Assembly (NCBI GenBank): GCA_030562195.1
Contig: JAUJPP010000012.1
Span: 4,402,001-4,466,000, forward strand
Reading direction: 5' to 3'
From: Nipponacmea schrenckii
Taxonomy: Eukaryota; Mollusca; Gastropoda; Lottiidae
DNA: 64,000 nt
Under the pieces are notes generated by a model, which was given only the letters and a program-made list of their open reading frames with translations, ran no database searches and had not been told where the DNA came from. Positions 10,299-20,899 of the stretch are shown here, piece by piece (the stretch's first letter is position 1; every line of letters starts with the position of its first letter). Made by a program: the position numbers and the translations under genes.

Positions 10299-10364
10299 AA
10301 TGACAATATGCGGCACGTGCTACTATCTCATTTAAGACCGGAAGTGATATGACGAAAAAGAATT
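10299..10364 (-). repeat. DIRS right terminus
   Basis: 10299-10331 is the inverted copy of 2205-2237. 10329-10364 (ending AAAAAGAATT) is complementary to the outer half of the internal complementary region. LINE sequence resumes directly after it. Confidence 0.85.
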
Positions 10365-10724
10365 CTTGTTGTATTCGTAGGTCCAAATAAACTAAAGTGT
10401 GAAATATTAAAGGGAAGATTACTGTTGTAAATACATTATGTAATTATGTTTATCTATGCTTTTGGTACCTATTGGGGGTGGTAGAAATTCCATCGTGGGC
10501 ATTGAAGAGCATTTATAAATCTATTCGGGATTTTATTTGGTTTGGAAAAGTGCTACTCATCAAAGTTTCGACACTATGGGTTACCCACGAAAACGGTGGA
10601 TTAGGTTTGGTATCAATCAAAGAAAAGGAAAAATCCTTGAGACTAGTCTGGTTATCCCAATTTCGTCAATGCTATATTTCCAGTGTATGTGCATCCCTGA
10701 AGTGAAAGGGCTCTTGCTGAGCTA
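10365..10724 (+). mobile_element. LINE 3' fragment, first copy
   Basis: This is the continuation of the interrupted LINE, on the same strand as 1522-2121. The frame reads KGKITVVNTLCNYVYLCFWY, then LGVVEIPSWALKSIYKSIRD, FIWFGK and ENGGLGLVSIKEKEKSLRLV. This is the usual post-RT region of L1/Tx1-like proteins (lkGKItvvN, SkLWY, fiW.gk, GGLgl). Stops near 10395 and 10703 and the missing thumb segment show it is dead. Confidence 0.8.
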
Positions 10725-10811
10725 AAATTTGTGACATTTGAAAAAAAATACAAGTAATCTAGCACTTGACAATGTGTACATTGACGTTAAGAGAAAAATT
10801 TGTATTATTAG

Positions 10812-11459
10812 TCATTCGAAAAAAATATTTTTCAATTTGATTATCAATTTATGACTATGACTAATAGTCTGGACTGGTGACTCATCAATTTTCCTTTTCA
10901 ATGAGCCAGGGCTGTCATTTTTGTCTGACAATTCATCCTCCACATCAGAACAATCTTTGTCATTGGGTCTATCATACCCATGTTCAAACTCATAATATTC
11001 ATCATCATTATCATAGCCCTGATAGTGATAGGACAGATCTTCCAATTTCCCAAGTCTAGTTGCCTGCTGTGCCTGCTCATCTCTGATATTCTTCAGTATA
11101 TTAATGATCTCATCATTACTACTTTTACTTTTAGACTTCTGCTTCTGTGCAGGCTGAATTTGCGATGTACTCGCAGTACCCACTGACGAAACAGATGGCA
11201 AGACCGGGGTCTGAGACTGTGAAAAAGATCCAACACCTTTAGACCTCGTGTGGCTTTCATCATGACTAGCCTTTGATTTTGGGGAGACCATATCTGCCGT
11301 GGTAATCGGATCAGGTGACAGAAGAGGTAAATCAAAATCTTTCCAATCTAGTTCGTTATTAATGGACGAATTACTTCTCAAATTCTTTTTCATTTTATCG
11401 TCCGCCATATTGTCGAAAATAAGACCACGTCTTTTTCGGTGGTTGTCGTAAACAAACAC
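10812..11459 (-). pseudogene. DIRS gag-like N-terminal fragment (duplicated)
   Basis: A 215-codon frame whose first about 200 residues repeat the N-terminus of the gag-like protein at 8686-10110. The last residues (SHKLIIKLKNIFFE) come from the adjoining LINE tail, read antisense, created by the tandem junction. It is a by-product of the 1,349-bp duplication and lacks the middle and Gly/Arg-rich tail. Confidence 0.88.
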
Positions 11460-12206
11460 AACTCGTATGGCAAATTGAAAGTAAATAAAAACTGGTAGGG
11501 ACCAAGGCGACTTTCAATGTAATATGAACTGGTAAATAGAGAAAACAAGTTCTATCTACGTAAATGTTCTATCGATCTATCTTATCTTCGAACAAAACCT
11601 TTGCGACATTGAAGACCACGTCTTCACACTTCGAGAGCGAGCGCTACAATGACAATATGCGGCACGTGCTACTATCTCATTTAAGACCGGAAGTGATATG
11701 ACGAAAAAGAATTCTTGTTGTATTCGTAGGTCCAAATAAACTAAAGTGTGAAATATTAAAGGGAAGATTACTGTTGTAAATACATTATGTAATTATGTTT
11801 ATCTATGCTTTTGGTACCTATTGGGGGTGGTAGAAATTCCATCGTGGGCACTGAAGAGCATTTATAAATCTATTCGGGATTTTATTTGGTTTGGAAAAGT
11901 GCTACTCATCAAAGTTTCGACACTATGGGTTACCCACGAAAACGGTGGATTAGGTTTGGTATCAATCAAAGAAAAGGAAAAATCCTTGAGACTAGTCTGG
12001 TTATCCCAATTTCGTCAATGCTATATTTCCAGTGTATGTGCATCCCTGAAGTGAAAGGGCTCTTGCTGAGCTAAAATTTGTGACATTTGAAAAAAAATAC
12101 AAGTAATCTAGCACTTGACAATGTGTACATTGACGTTAAGAGAAAAATTTGTATTATTAGTCATTCGAAAAAAATATTTTTCAATTTGATTATCAATTTA
12201 TACCAA
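10858..12206. repeat. 1,349-bp tandem duplication, right copy
   Basis: Direct repeat of 9509-10857 with very few substitutions (for example GTGGCTTTC for GTGGATTTC near 11250). The left junction reads TATGACTATGACTAATAG, a short overlap. The right end leaves the repeat at about 12206, where LINE-flanking sequence continues. Confidence 0.92.
11714..12073 (+). mobile_element. LINE 3' fragment, second copy
   Basis: Near-identical copy of 10365-10724, including LGVVEIPSWALKSIYKSIRD and the same stops, produced by the 1,349-bp tandem duplication. Confidence 0.8.
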
Positions 12207-13205
12207 AAAATGATGACATACGAAAATAACACCCTATTACCTGACAAAAACATCACGTGACCATTAGGTCGCGTTTGCTAGCCAAAAATAAGTGACAAAG
12301 TAGTTTAAAAAAACAAATTTTTCTGTCATACCATCTATTTGAATGCTTCGTTTTAACGATTTAGGAAGAGAATCTATGATTATATTGAACTTTTGAGTGC
12401 CAAAAAAATATTTAATTTTTTAAAACACAGAGTTACTTAATATATACATTTAGTTTTCCACGACTCAAAAGTAAAACCATTCTGCACCTTCTTTTATATA
12501 ACTCATAGGCTCCCTTTTTACTACTAGGCTAGTCATAAATAGCTCCCAAATAGACTCGGAGTCGATAGTGGGCCTAGTAAGAAATTCCAATTCACGCAGT
12601 GAACGGACGCAGAAAATAACTCACAACATGTTTAATGATAATGATATGAAAAGGCTATACAGTTGCAGATGTTTGCACCCTTGTAGCGATGTTTGATAGA
12701 AATGGGCCTACTTGTAATTTAAGAAGACGCAAAAACTCAATGCAAGTATGGACTTGAGCTTAGATTCTGAAACTATGGTCAGATTATATCGGACAAACAT
12801 CACAGGCGTGTGTGGACTATAAAAATACTGAGAACGCATTTTCTCGCTCTTTACATGCAATACTCTGGCGGGAACAGACATTTATTATGGAACCCCTGAG
12901 AGAATAAGCGCCAATAGAAGTAAGAAAATTGATAGATACTTTCACAGAAAGATGTTGAGCTTCCATCTGGACAACAAAGAACGACACTACTGTTGTTGTC
13001 AGACTTCACAGGCAATCATTGCCATCTTGACAAGTTTGTATTCAGAAATAGAATACATTAGGGCCGAAGCCCTCAAATGGTTAAAACTAACCAATTATCA
13101 AGAAAAGGTTACCTCAAAATTACACAGAAGCAACCTCGATTGTCTCTAGCACCAAATTAAACCAACAAACACTTCGATTAAGAACGATTTTCAAAATCAA
13201 AACAG
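12207..13205. other. non-coding stretch
   Basis: AT-rich sequence with no convincing gene. A 65-codon frame at 12952-13149 has no domain and no exon signals. The start of this stretch is probably the LINE 3' flank. Confidence 0.45.
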
Positions 13206-13210
13206 AAGTC

Positions 13211-13241
13211 CAGGTGCTTTCAACGTGGTATGGCCGTAGAT
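13211..13241 (-). pseudogene. 5S rRNA-derived fragment (5' end of 5S)
   Basis: The reverse strand reads TCTACGGCCATACCACGTTG followed by AAAGCACC. This is the start of metazoan 5S rRNA (about positions 2-31). The match stops there. Confidence 0.8.
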
Positions 13242-13315
13242 AGTTCTTATGAGTTTTTCTGGTGGGTCTTCGGCGAAAACGATTTATATACTAAGCCGTG
13301 TACTGAGCAAAAGAG

Positions 13316-13387
13316 AGTCTACAGCACTCAGTGATCCCAGGCGGTCACCTATCCAAGTACTAAACGACGTTGCTTAACTTCAGTGAT
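13316..13387 (-). pseudogene. 5S rRNA-derived fragment (3' half of 5S)
   Basis: The reverse strand reads ATCACTGAAGTTAAGCAACG, then TTTAGTACTTGGATAGGTGA, CCGCCTGGGAT and GTGCTGTAGACT. These are the internal promoter region and 3' end of 5S rRNA. About six bases (GGGCCC/GAGCCCG region) are missing and the 5' half is absent, so this is not a functional gene. With 13211-13241 it forms a 3'-half, spacer, 5'-part order on the minus strand. Confidence 0.85.
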
Positions 13388-13588
13388 TGGCATAGGGCAA
13401 TTTTCAACCATAATTCAATGATTCGAGTAAATTACTATTTATTTTCCCTTTTCCCACAGGTATATCTCATATTGTTTCACCAACGATTCTATTTTGGCCG
13501 AACTTGAACCATTTTGAAAATCTAAATTATTACTGTCGGGGGATGAGTGAACATCCTTAAAGCTGGTCTTGAGCATGGACAAATCCTA

Positions 13589-13600
13589 CCCCCCCCCCCC
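13589..13600. repeat. poly-C tract
   Basis: Twelve consecutive C on the + strand between AAATCCTA and TCCATAGC. Confidence 0.9.
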
Positions 13601-13715
13601 TCCATAGCAAAATAAGAACATAAAACGGAGTAGGGTTGGGTAGCCCGCTCGCAGCACATGCACTGCCCCATGTATTTTGATGTCTGATCGTCTCTTGCAC
13701 ATGTACTAGTCTATT

Positions 13716-14075
13716 CCTTAATTTTTGCGGTCATGAACTTGATCGCCGAGAGATGAATCTCTACATTTTATACGCATGTACTTGTGCATTTAAAACGAAT
13801 TGTACGTTGAATTGATATATAGTTTTTGCGGTCATGTACTTGATCGCCGGAAGGTAAATCTGTCCATTTTATACACATGTACTTGTGTATTTCAAAACAA
13901 ATTGTACGTTGATAATAATATATGTTTTGCGGTCGTGTGCGTGGTCGTCGGGGTGGGTTTGTGTGTTTTGGACGGGTTGCGTATTAGAGTGTTGTGTGTT
14001 TTTTGCGGTAGTATGCTTGATCGCCGGAGAATAGATAATATCTGTTTTCTGGCGTTCGGATGCATGACTGTGGAA
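13716..14075 (+). repeat. decaying tandem repeat, about 100-bp unit
   Basis: TTTTTGCGGTCATGNACTTGATCGCC recurs near 13719 and 13822, and in altered form near 13925 and 14000. The first two units (CATTTTATACNCATGTACTT, AATTGTACGTTGA) are clear; later units diverge and shorten. Open frames over this segment on both strands are products of the repeat. Confidence 0.75.
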
Positions 14076-14305
14076 GGTGTACGGCGTTTCGGTTTGCAGT
14101 TTGTTTGGGATGCGCGGGGGCACCTTTTTTATTTTTTATTTTTTTATTTTTTTTTAAATGCATGGCCCTAGGGATGATATCAGATATCAACCCCTGGTGA
14201 CGTCATCATTAGGGTAATATGTCCAATATCGTTGGATAACATTAGAGAGTTACTTCTGCGAGGTATGTATGTAAAAATAACACGGTATGTGCAGATAGAT
14301 ACAGG

Positions 14306-14311
14306 TTTATT
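14306..14311 (-). terminator. poly(A) signal AATAAA of the FTP-PAN gene
   Basis: AATAAA on the minus strand, about 60 bases downstream of the stop at 14372-14374. Confidence 0.65.
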
Positions 14312-14371
14312 ACAGTTCATATACGAAAAATCAATAATTGTTTGCAGGTATTCCAGCTTCGTTTTATGTTG

Positions 14372-14724
14372 TTACTTACAAGGTGGTTCGACATCTTTAC
14401 AAACTAAGACAGAAACCTGAGGGTCCGCTACAAGTTTGTCGAAGCGTTTCTTATACAGAACACAGTAAGTACCCATATGTCTTAAACCATTACATCCGTA
14501 TGTCCTTATACAAAGCTGTGTACAGGCATCAACAGAATTGGTAGGTTTCTGTGCCAAATTGAAAAACAGTTTACATTCACCGTAAAAGAAGATACCAAGA
14601 GTACAACCAGTGGTAGCGGAACATTTAGCATTACATTCAGCTTCAGTGTTGACGGGAAAAATTGTTTTAGCAAAGAGTCCATCAGTTTTGGTTTGAATCT
14701 GACATGAAGGCCTACAGTTACTAC
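14372..14724 (-). CDS. FTP-PAN gene exon 6 (PAN/apple-like domain and stop)
   Basis: The acceptor ACATTTTAG precedes the coding start at 14724 and the frame runs to a stop at 14372-14374. About twelve cysteines are present (SNCRPSC, AECNAKC, TGC, GEC, DACTQLC, YGC, TYC, VC, PPC), as in PAN/apple modules. A GTAAGT overlaps the last codons at 14379, so splicing to a further exon is possible, but the nearby AATAAA favours termination here. Confidence 0.75.
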
Positions 14725-17700
14725 CTAAAATGTTATACATTACTATTATTATAATAGGAAGGCAGTGACGGAAAGCAAAATGCGTCAAATTTACACTACT
14801 GAAAAAGGTTATGCCACAACTGATGTAATAAAGCTTGTCATCATCTCATCTTTAAAATATTTCTAGCTCTTGATTTGAAATGAAATGAAGTTTGCAACCT
14901 GTAATTTTCTAAGCTAACATTCAACGCAGAATCAATACAAGGGGTAGGGGGGATGGATAAGTGTAATAATCAATTTCAAAATAGCTTTTACTAGACATTC
15001 AATTTAAAATTTCTAACTATCTCAAGTCTTTGCTGGTGGTGGGTTTTTTAAGATGATTTTACAGTTTCGTACGTTAGACATGAGTGTCAATTAGATAAAT
15101 AGATTAGAATATAATAATGTAATAAATCACCTTGTAATATTTGTACTTCACAAAGAGTTAGATAAAGGTGTGGTACGGTAACAAATATATACTGTCCTTC
15201 TTTACATGTATCTACAGTGTAACTATCTTGTGGTTTGGATGTCGTATCCGTGTAACAAACTTTACTGGCTTCAAATGTACTTTGATCACATCCTCCTACG
15301 AAGCCTAGTTTTATAGAGAATCCTTTCAATCTTTCCTTGACTGAAATTTAAAAAGAAAATATCAAACATATATCCTATATAGGATTTCACCATGAAAGCC
15401 TTTTAGACATACCTAAAAGAAAATTGTTAAGGGGTCGTTGTAAAACCAAGTTTCTAAAATCAAACAGTGATGCAGTCAAATAGGACGACGACATTTTTTA
15501 AAGCACGTCATTTTGATCAGTCCATCACTATAACAATCACGATCTTAGTTCGATAGACGTAGTGTTTCGTTCTTCTTAATCTAAATATTCTCGATGTAGC
15601 TATAGAAACCTTCCCCGGGAACTCACCTAAACCAAGTAAATTAAATCCTTTATTGATTTTGTAGGTTAATTAGGATTCATCATAAAAGAATGTTTTGTCT
15701 GATATTTCTGCGAATATTGTTTCCGGGATTCTTATACAGATTTAAAATTATAAAGTTTGAGCAGAAATAATGGTTGTAAATCTCAATTTAAGATATGATA
15801 TGTAAATTTATTTTATATTTAGAACATAAAGTTTATGGTTAAGAAATCTTGAATTTCCAGTTGTGCAATTATATTCAAAATAATACAAACATATATTTTG
15901 CCTAAAAGATTATAATACTGTTATTTATTAAATCTTTATATATAATTAGTTGCTTGGTAATCGATTAAATCAATATCATCAATATCTAAAATCACCTGTT
16001 GTTAATAATAATAATAATAATAATAATAGTTTATTCTTATATAGCGCATTATATGACAACATAAAAATATTGTATAAAATCTCAATGCGCTTAAAAAAAC
16101 AATGGGGTAAGATATAAATAAAACTATAAAAGAAAAAAATGAAAAAAGTAAAAGAGAAAAAATAACTCTAGAACTTTAAAAGTCTGTCCGTCCAGTCACA
16201 ATTGCAACCTATAAGGCACAATTCTTGGTGAATTTTAACGTTACTTTTTGTGAGAAAATTCCTATAGAAAATGAGCGAAAAATATACAGTATCAGTTATT
16301 GGCCGTGTTCTTAGACGCGTTCAATTTTTACCTCTAGAGGACACCGTTCTTGACCAATTTTGACCAAAAAAATTTGTGAAATTATTTGCTATCACCCAAG
16401 CCGGACCCTACTGAAAATCAAAAATACCGAAATACTGAGTTCTTGACCGATTTTAATGAAACTTAGTAATATTGTACATTTATCAACCCCGAAAAGAAGT
16501 GTATGACTGAAGGATGAATATTTTATTCCGGTGATTGTTACTGTAGTGTCAAGTTTTTATTCAAATTCAATGCTGTCAGTGGGCGTATATTGTCTTGCCT
16601 GGCAACTATCTTTAAAGATTAAATGTCGATTCATTAGTTTAATGTAATGCTTCAAGCCATTTGAACTGTCATATAAAATACTCACCACTGTCTCTATTAT
16701 ACAGCTTAATAGTTAGAAATCGTTCAACTGACTGTAAGTTAACACACCACCATGTAGGACCAGTCTGAGTACCAGTATGTGTGCAGGAGTTAGAATTCCA
16801 GTCAGGATTAGTATTACCATCTACAGCACGTGATGATTTTCCCAAGTATGTTGTACTTTGACGTGTGTCTTTACCCTCTGCAATATTCGATATCGCTTGC
16901 CATATCTTCACTTCACAAAGAGTTAGATAAAGGTGTGGTACTGTAACAAATATAACCTGTCCTTCTTTACATTTTTCTACAGTGTAACTATCTTGTGGTT
17001 TGGAACTTGTATCCGTGTAACAAACTTTACTGGCAACAAATGTACTTTGATCACAGCCACCCATGTTACTTACTTTTATTGAGAATCCTTTCAATCTTTC
17101 CTGGACTGAAATATGAAAAAATAATTTATTTTTCAAAATAGTATCACCATGAAAGCCTTTTAGAGAAAAGAAAATTGTATGGGCCGATGGAAATCCGATT
17201 TTCTACAATTCAACAAGGGTGCAGTCAAATAGGGTGATGACAAAATCATATATAGCCCGTCTTTTAGATTAATTCAATTAGCGTGCTTCTTATTCTAAAA
17301 TTTCCCAATGGAGGAAACGACCTGTTCCCACAATCGATCACAGGTAATGCCATAGATAGAGTAATCTCAAAAGAATCAGGTAATTTCATCAGAAAATGTC
17401 TCAGATAGCTGGAACTATTGTTTACGGGCCTCTAATTATTTAAAAGTAATATTGTCGTGATCCTTCGTCTTATCCGATTAATTAAATGTACATGCATTTC
17501 GTTGCATGTGTACATAAGAATTTTGAGCAGTAATATTGGATATACAACTAAATATAAATAACGATTTTTGCAATTTTAGAACTCACAAATTGGGAAATCC
17601 GTTATTTTAAATTGCGTAGTTTTTTAGGAATTTAGATAATGAAATTTCTTAAAAATAGAACCGCTTTTATCATTTAAAGATTAAATCTCGATTCATTAGT

Positions 17701-20700
17701 TAATGTAATGTTTCAAGCTATTTTAATTGTCATATAAAATACTCACCTTCGTCTCTATTATACAGCTTAATAGATTTAAATCGTTCAACTGACTGTAAGT
17801 TAACACACCACCATGTTGGACCTGTCTGAGTACCAGTATGTGTACAGGATTTAGAATCCCAACTAGGATCGGTATTACCATCTACAGCACGTGATGATTT
17901 TCCCAAGTAAGTTGTACTTTGACTTGTTTCTTTACCCACTGCAATGTTCTCTACCACTTGTAATATTTTTACTTCACAAATAGTAAGATAATTGTGCGGT
18001 GTTGAAACAAATATAACCTGCCCTTCTTTACATTTATCTACAGTGTAACTATCTTGTGGTTTGGAACTTGTATCCGTGTAACAAACTTTACTTGATTCAA
18101 ATGTACTTTGATCACATCCACCCATGTTGCTTACTTTTATTGAGAATCCTTTCAATCTTTCCTGGACTAAAATTTAAAAAAAATAATTTACATATTTTCC
18201 TATATAGGATATCACAAAGAAAGCCTTTTTGACAAGAAACTTGTTGGGGGACATGGACAAGTTTAGTTTCTACAATTCGACAAAGCTGCAGTCAAATAGG
18301 GCGATGCCATTTTTTTATGTTTAAGCATGTCATTTAGATTGATTCAATTAACGTTAAGTGCTTCTTATTCTGAAAATTCCCGATGGAGGAAACCACCTCT
18401 TCCCACAATCACTCACGGAACATCAAACTCTATATTCATCTTGCAGGTTAATTTAGGATTTATCTCAAAAGAATCAGGTAAATTCATCGAAGATACCTTG
18501 TCTCGGATAGCTGGAAATATTGTTTACGGGCCTCTAATTATTTGAAAGAAATATTGTGTTGAAACCTTCGTATCATCCGATCAATTAACATTACATGCAT
18601 AGCGTTGCACGTGTACATTAGTTAATTTTGAGCAGTAATATTGGATATACAACTAAATATAAATTACAATTTGTGCATTTTTGTAATTTTAGAACTCACA
18701 AATTGCAAATACCGTTATTTCGAGTTGCGTAAATTATAAAAGAAAAACAAATATGCTCTATATCTTTACTTAACAGGCTTCTTATATCACTGTTTATCAT
18801 ATCTTTATATACATGTATTAGTATTTTCAATTGTTTTAATATACATATAAACAAGTTTTTAAGGCATTCAAAATAATAAAATCTCTTATAAATAGAACCA
18901 CATTTATCATTTAAAAATTGAATCTCGATTCATTAGTTTAATGTAATGCATCAAGCTATTTTATTTGTCATATAACATACTCACGTTTGTCTCTATTATA
19001 CAGCTTAATAGTTTGAAATCGTTCAATTGACTGTAAGTTAACACACCACCATGAAGGACCAGTCTGTTTAGCAGTATGTGAACAGGATTTCGACCACCAA
19101 CCCGGATTAGTATTACCATCTACAGCATATGATGATATTCCCCAATCTTGTGTTGAACTTTGACTTGTTTCTTTACCCTCTGCTATATTCACTACAGAGA
19201 AAAATTTAGTATAATGGATACCGACACAGTTTAAAGCTTTATGCTATGCAGAAAGTATATATAAATAATAGAAATAAGTCATCTCTTACAGCGTAGTTGT
19301 CTATTCCTTTAAATTTATTCAAATATAGATTTATATTTCACAGTAGAACGGTAATATCGTGGGTCCTATCCGACCTGATACATCGGTTGAACATCGTGTA
19401 ATAAACGATATTCAATATTTTGTACCTGTATTTCAACCACCAAAATAAAGATAAGAAACAAAAATAACTAGAACCGCGGACGATATTAAGGCAGTGCGCA
19501 ATGGCTTCTAACATTGTTCAGAATTTTTTTTATTTTTTACTTCGATAAACGGATGAACGGCAACGGTTATTGTCGGGGGACTATGGAAACTGTTAAATTA
19601 GAAACAGTTATTATCGAAGTCGGTACCAAGTATTAAAAAGCGCAATTTTGATCAAAATATTAAATATTATACATCATTGAGAAGACAATTATAACGTATA
19701 TTAAGGACATGAGAGAAATATTGGCGTCTGTAAATTGGGTCACGTGACAGAGCTATTTAAAGTTAAAAATCGCGATTTTCAAATAACTGAAGAAGCGGAA
19801 GTTAAGAAGACATGGTGCTTGACTAAATCAATGAATCCCAATTATTTTATTAATAACTTTCTTAATGGTAAAATTCACTCAAGTTCTGGAGTTGTGTTGA
19901 CGTAACACTCCACTAATTTCATTTTCTTAAGATGTGTTGATGAATATTGGTCACCAGAGTGACTGTCCATTATTAAGATAATGGTTGGCTATGGTTTAAG
20001 TCTGAGAGAAGCCTCAAACTATACATTCTATGGGAGAATAGATCAATCTCGAAAATAGTTGATTTCAGATAATAATGTACTATTGTACGACTTCTAATTA
20101 ACTTAAAGAAAAAAATCAAACAGAATTTCTGATTAAAAATTCTCATCTATAAATTAATATATTAAATAATATGCATATTGATGGAGAATAAAAACATAGT
20201 TTAGATAGAACTTCATACGAAAAATTAGATTATGAATTATGGGGATTCTCTTTGTGTATTATAGTCAATATAATAGTTGTTTTCCATATTTCTAATTTAC
20301 ACCGGAGGTGTGGTCACCCGAACCGGATTTGATAAAAAAAAAAGATGACGTAGTTATATTTGTACAGATCGGATAATTATCGAGTTTCTGTCAAAACAGA
20401 AATACTGTACCATTTTCAGTTTGAGATAAAGAGCTCCCCCGAACAAAAAAATAATAATAATTAAAATAACAACTACAATTGCTGACAATTATGAACGTAT
20501 TTCGACAACCATAAAATATAAGTTGAGCTCAAATTTGTAATTGCCAACACCTGGGCAATACATCGAATTTCATTTGACCTAGTTTTCAAGGGGATAATCT
20601 AATTAGGTCACACATTCCATAGCTGTCAAATATGGCGACAAATGACAATTATCAATTTTGTTATGTTTAAGTACAAATATAATATATTATTGTCCTGATC

Positions 20701-20829
20701 AAACTTTTATAGACATGTACAAAATATAAAATAAAATAGCTTATATACTCAAAATTGCAAACCTTCGGTAGCTCCGACACCTAAATTGTAAAACAAAAAA
20801 GGCAAGCAGATAAGTTGACTGAAGAACAT
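14372..20829 (-). CDS. secreted lectin-like protein: signal peptide, three FTP (fucolectin/F5-8C-like) domains, PAN/apple domain
   Basis: My model has six exons: 20829-20763, 19191-18985, 18166-17747, 17105-16686, 15340-15131 and 14724-14372. Every intron is GT-AG and phase 1, giving about 558 residues with no stop. Exon 1 encodes MFFSQLICLPFLFYNLG, a signal peptide. Each FTP domain is split across two exons: a first half (NIAEGKETSQS, AVDGNTNP, SCTHT, WWCVNLQS, IKLYNRD) and a second half (ERLKGFSIKV, GGCDQSTF, KVCYTDT, PHLYLTLCEV). The last exon is Cys-rich and PAN/apple-like (EAECNAKCSATTGC), ending PPCK. FTP domains of this type often bind fucose, but the usual WWRVDL and H..R.D pattern is altered here (WWCVNL), so ligand and calcium binding are unproven. 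The product is probably secreted; no transmembrane segment was seen. Confidence 0.82.
15131..15340 (-). CDS. FTP-PAN gene exon 5 (second half of FTP 3)
   Basis: 210 bases, phase 1-1, acceptor AAATTTCAG, donor GTGATT. It encodes KERLKGFSIKLGFVGGCDQS to LTLCEVQILQ. Confidence 0.8.
16003..16115 (+). repeat. TAA microsatellite followed by SINE-like tail motif
   Basis: About nine TAA units are followed by TTTATTCTTATATAGCGCAT and CTCAATGCGCTT. A motif of this kind is often found at the ends of short retroposons in marine invertebrates, but I see no tRNA-like head, so SINE status is only suggested. It lies in intron 4 of the FTP-PAN gene. Confidence 0.4.
16178..16620 (+). mobile_element. pearl/HINE-like element, short diverged copy
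   Basis: It begins near GTCTGTCCGTCCAGTCACAA, has a diverged core (AATGAAACTTAGTAATATTG), and ends with AAATTCAATGCTGTCAGTGG, GCGTATATTGTC, the hairpin TTGCCTGGCAA and CTATCTTTA. It carries the same tail as the longer elements at 28-29, 36-38 and 50-51 kb. It lies in intron 4 of the FTP-PAN gene. Confidence 0.65.
16686..17105 (-). CDS. FTP-PAN gene exon 4 (second half of FTP 2, first half of FTP 3)
   Basis: 420 bases, phase 1-1, the same length as exon 3 and highly similar to it. Acceptor ATATTTCAG, donor GTGAGT. It encodes CEVKIWQAISNIAEGKDTRQ and ends KLYNRDSG. Confidence 0.82.
17747..18166 (-). CDS. FTP-PAN gene exon 3 (second half of FTP 1, first half of FTP 2)
   Basis: 420 bases, phase 1-1, acceptor AAATTTTAG and donor GTGAGT. 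It encodes QERLKGFSIKVSNMGGCDQS through CEVKILQVVENIAVGKETSQ to KLYNRDEG. Confidence 0.82.
18985..19191 (-). CDS. FTP-PAN gene exon 2 (FTP domain 1, first half)
   Basis: 207 bases, phase 1 at both ends, acceptor TCTCTGTAG and donor GTGAGT. It encodes NIAEGKETSQSSTQDWGISS, AVDGNTNPGWWSKSCSHT and WWCVNLQSIERF. Confidence 0.8.
19192..20756. other. intron 1 of the FTP-PAN gene
   Basis: AT-rich intronic sequence. 20085-20180 resembles 61750-61850 (GACTTCTAATTAA, CATCTATAAATTAATATATT, AATATGCAT), a dispersed repeat. No other exon with FTP features was found here. Confidence 0.5.
20763..20829 (-). CDS. FTP-PAN gene exon 1, signal peptide
   Basis: ATG at 20829 opens MFFSQLICLPFLFYNLGVGA, a hydrophobic secretory leader. 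The donor GTTTGC after G at 20763 is weak; the alternative GTGTCG a few codons earlier is also phase 1. Either joins correctly to exon 2. The exon is too short for an ordinary ORF list and was chosen by its leader, phase and TATA box. Confidence 0.68.
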
Positions 20830-20888
20830 TGTGAGAATGTCTGCTTTAGGCAACTATCGATGAGTTGGTAAAACTTTCAAAGGTTGCA

Positions 20889-20897
20889 TTTATATAG
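20889..20897 (-). promoter_or_regulatory. TATA box of the FTP-PAN gene
   Basis: GCTATATAAATG on the minus strand lies about 60 bases upstream of the ATG at 20829, predicting a transcription start near 20860-20865. Confidence 0.6.
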
Positions 20898-20899
20898 CT

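Larger units (their letters stand above)
2122..10364 (-). mobile_element. DIRS-type tyrosine-recombinase retrotransposon with internal 3.4-kb tandem duplication
   Basis: A DIRS element reading right to left: gag-like ORF, reverse transcriptase/RNase H, tyrosine recombinase. Its ends fit DIRS architecture. The left terminus (2122-2206) is the reverse complement of 2350-2439. The right terminus (10329-10364) is the reverse complement of 2434-2470. Adjacent segments 2205-2237 and 10299-10331 are inverted copies of each other. Thus 2350-2470 behaves as the internal complementary region of DIRS elements. Removing the internal duplication gives about 4.8 kb, the usual DIRS size. It sits inside a LINE. 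All coding copies carry frame breaks, so it is probably not autonomous now. Confidence 0.9.
9509..10857. repeat. 1,349-bp tandem duplication, left copy
   Basis: The segment from mid-gag through the DIRS right end into the LINE 3' part repeats directly as 10858-12206 (offset 1,349: for example GACTAATAGTCTGGACTGG at 9510 and 10859). It crosses the DIRS/LINE junction, so it occurred after the DIRS insertion. Confidence 0.93.

Noticed and set aside
13316..13387. Functional 5S rRNA gene
   Set aside because: The 5' half is missing and about six internal bases are deleted.
13800..14171. 123-codon + strand frame and 84-codon minus frame
   Set aside because: Both lie over the decaying tandem repeat and a T-rich tract; no domain, no exon signals.
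15390..18240. Possible MITE copies (GAAAGCCTTTTAG) in FTP gene introns
   Set aside because: The intron segments are similar to each other because of the exon-intron duplication; the resemblance to the 57.8-kb MITE end is too short to call.
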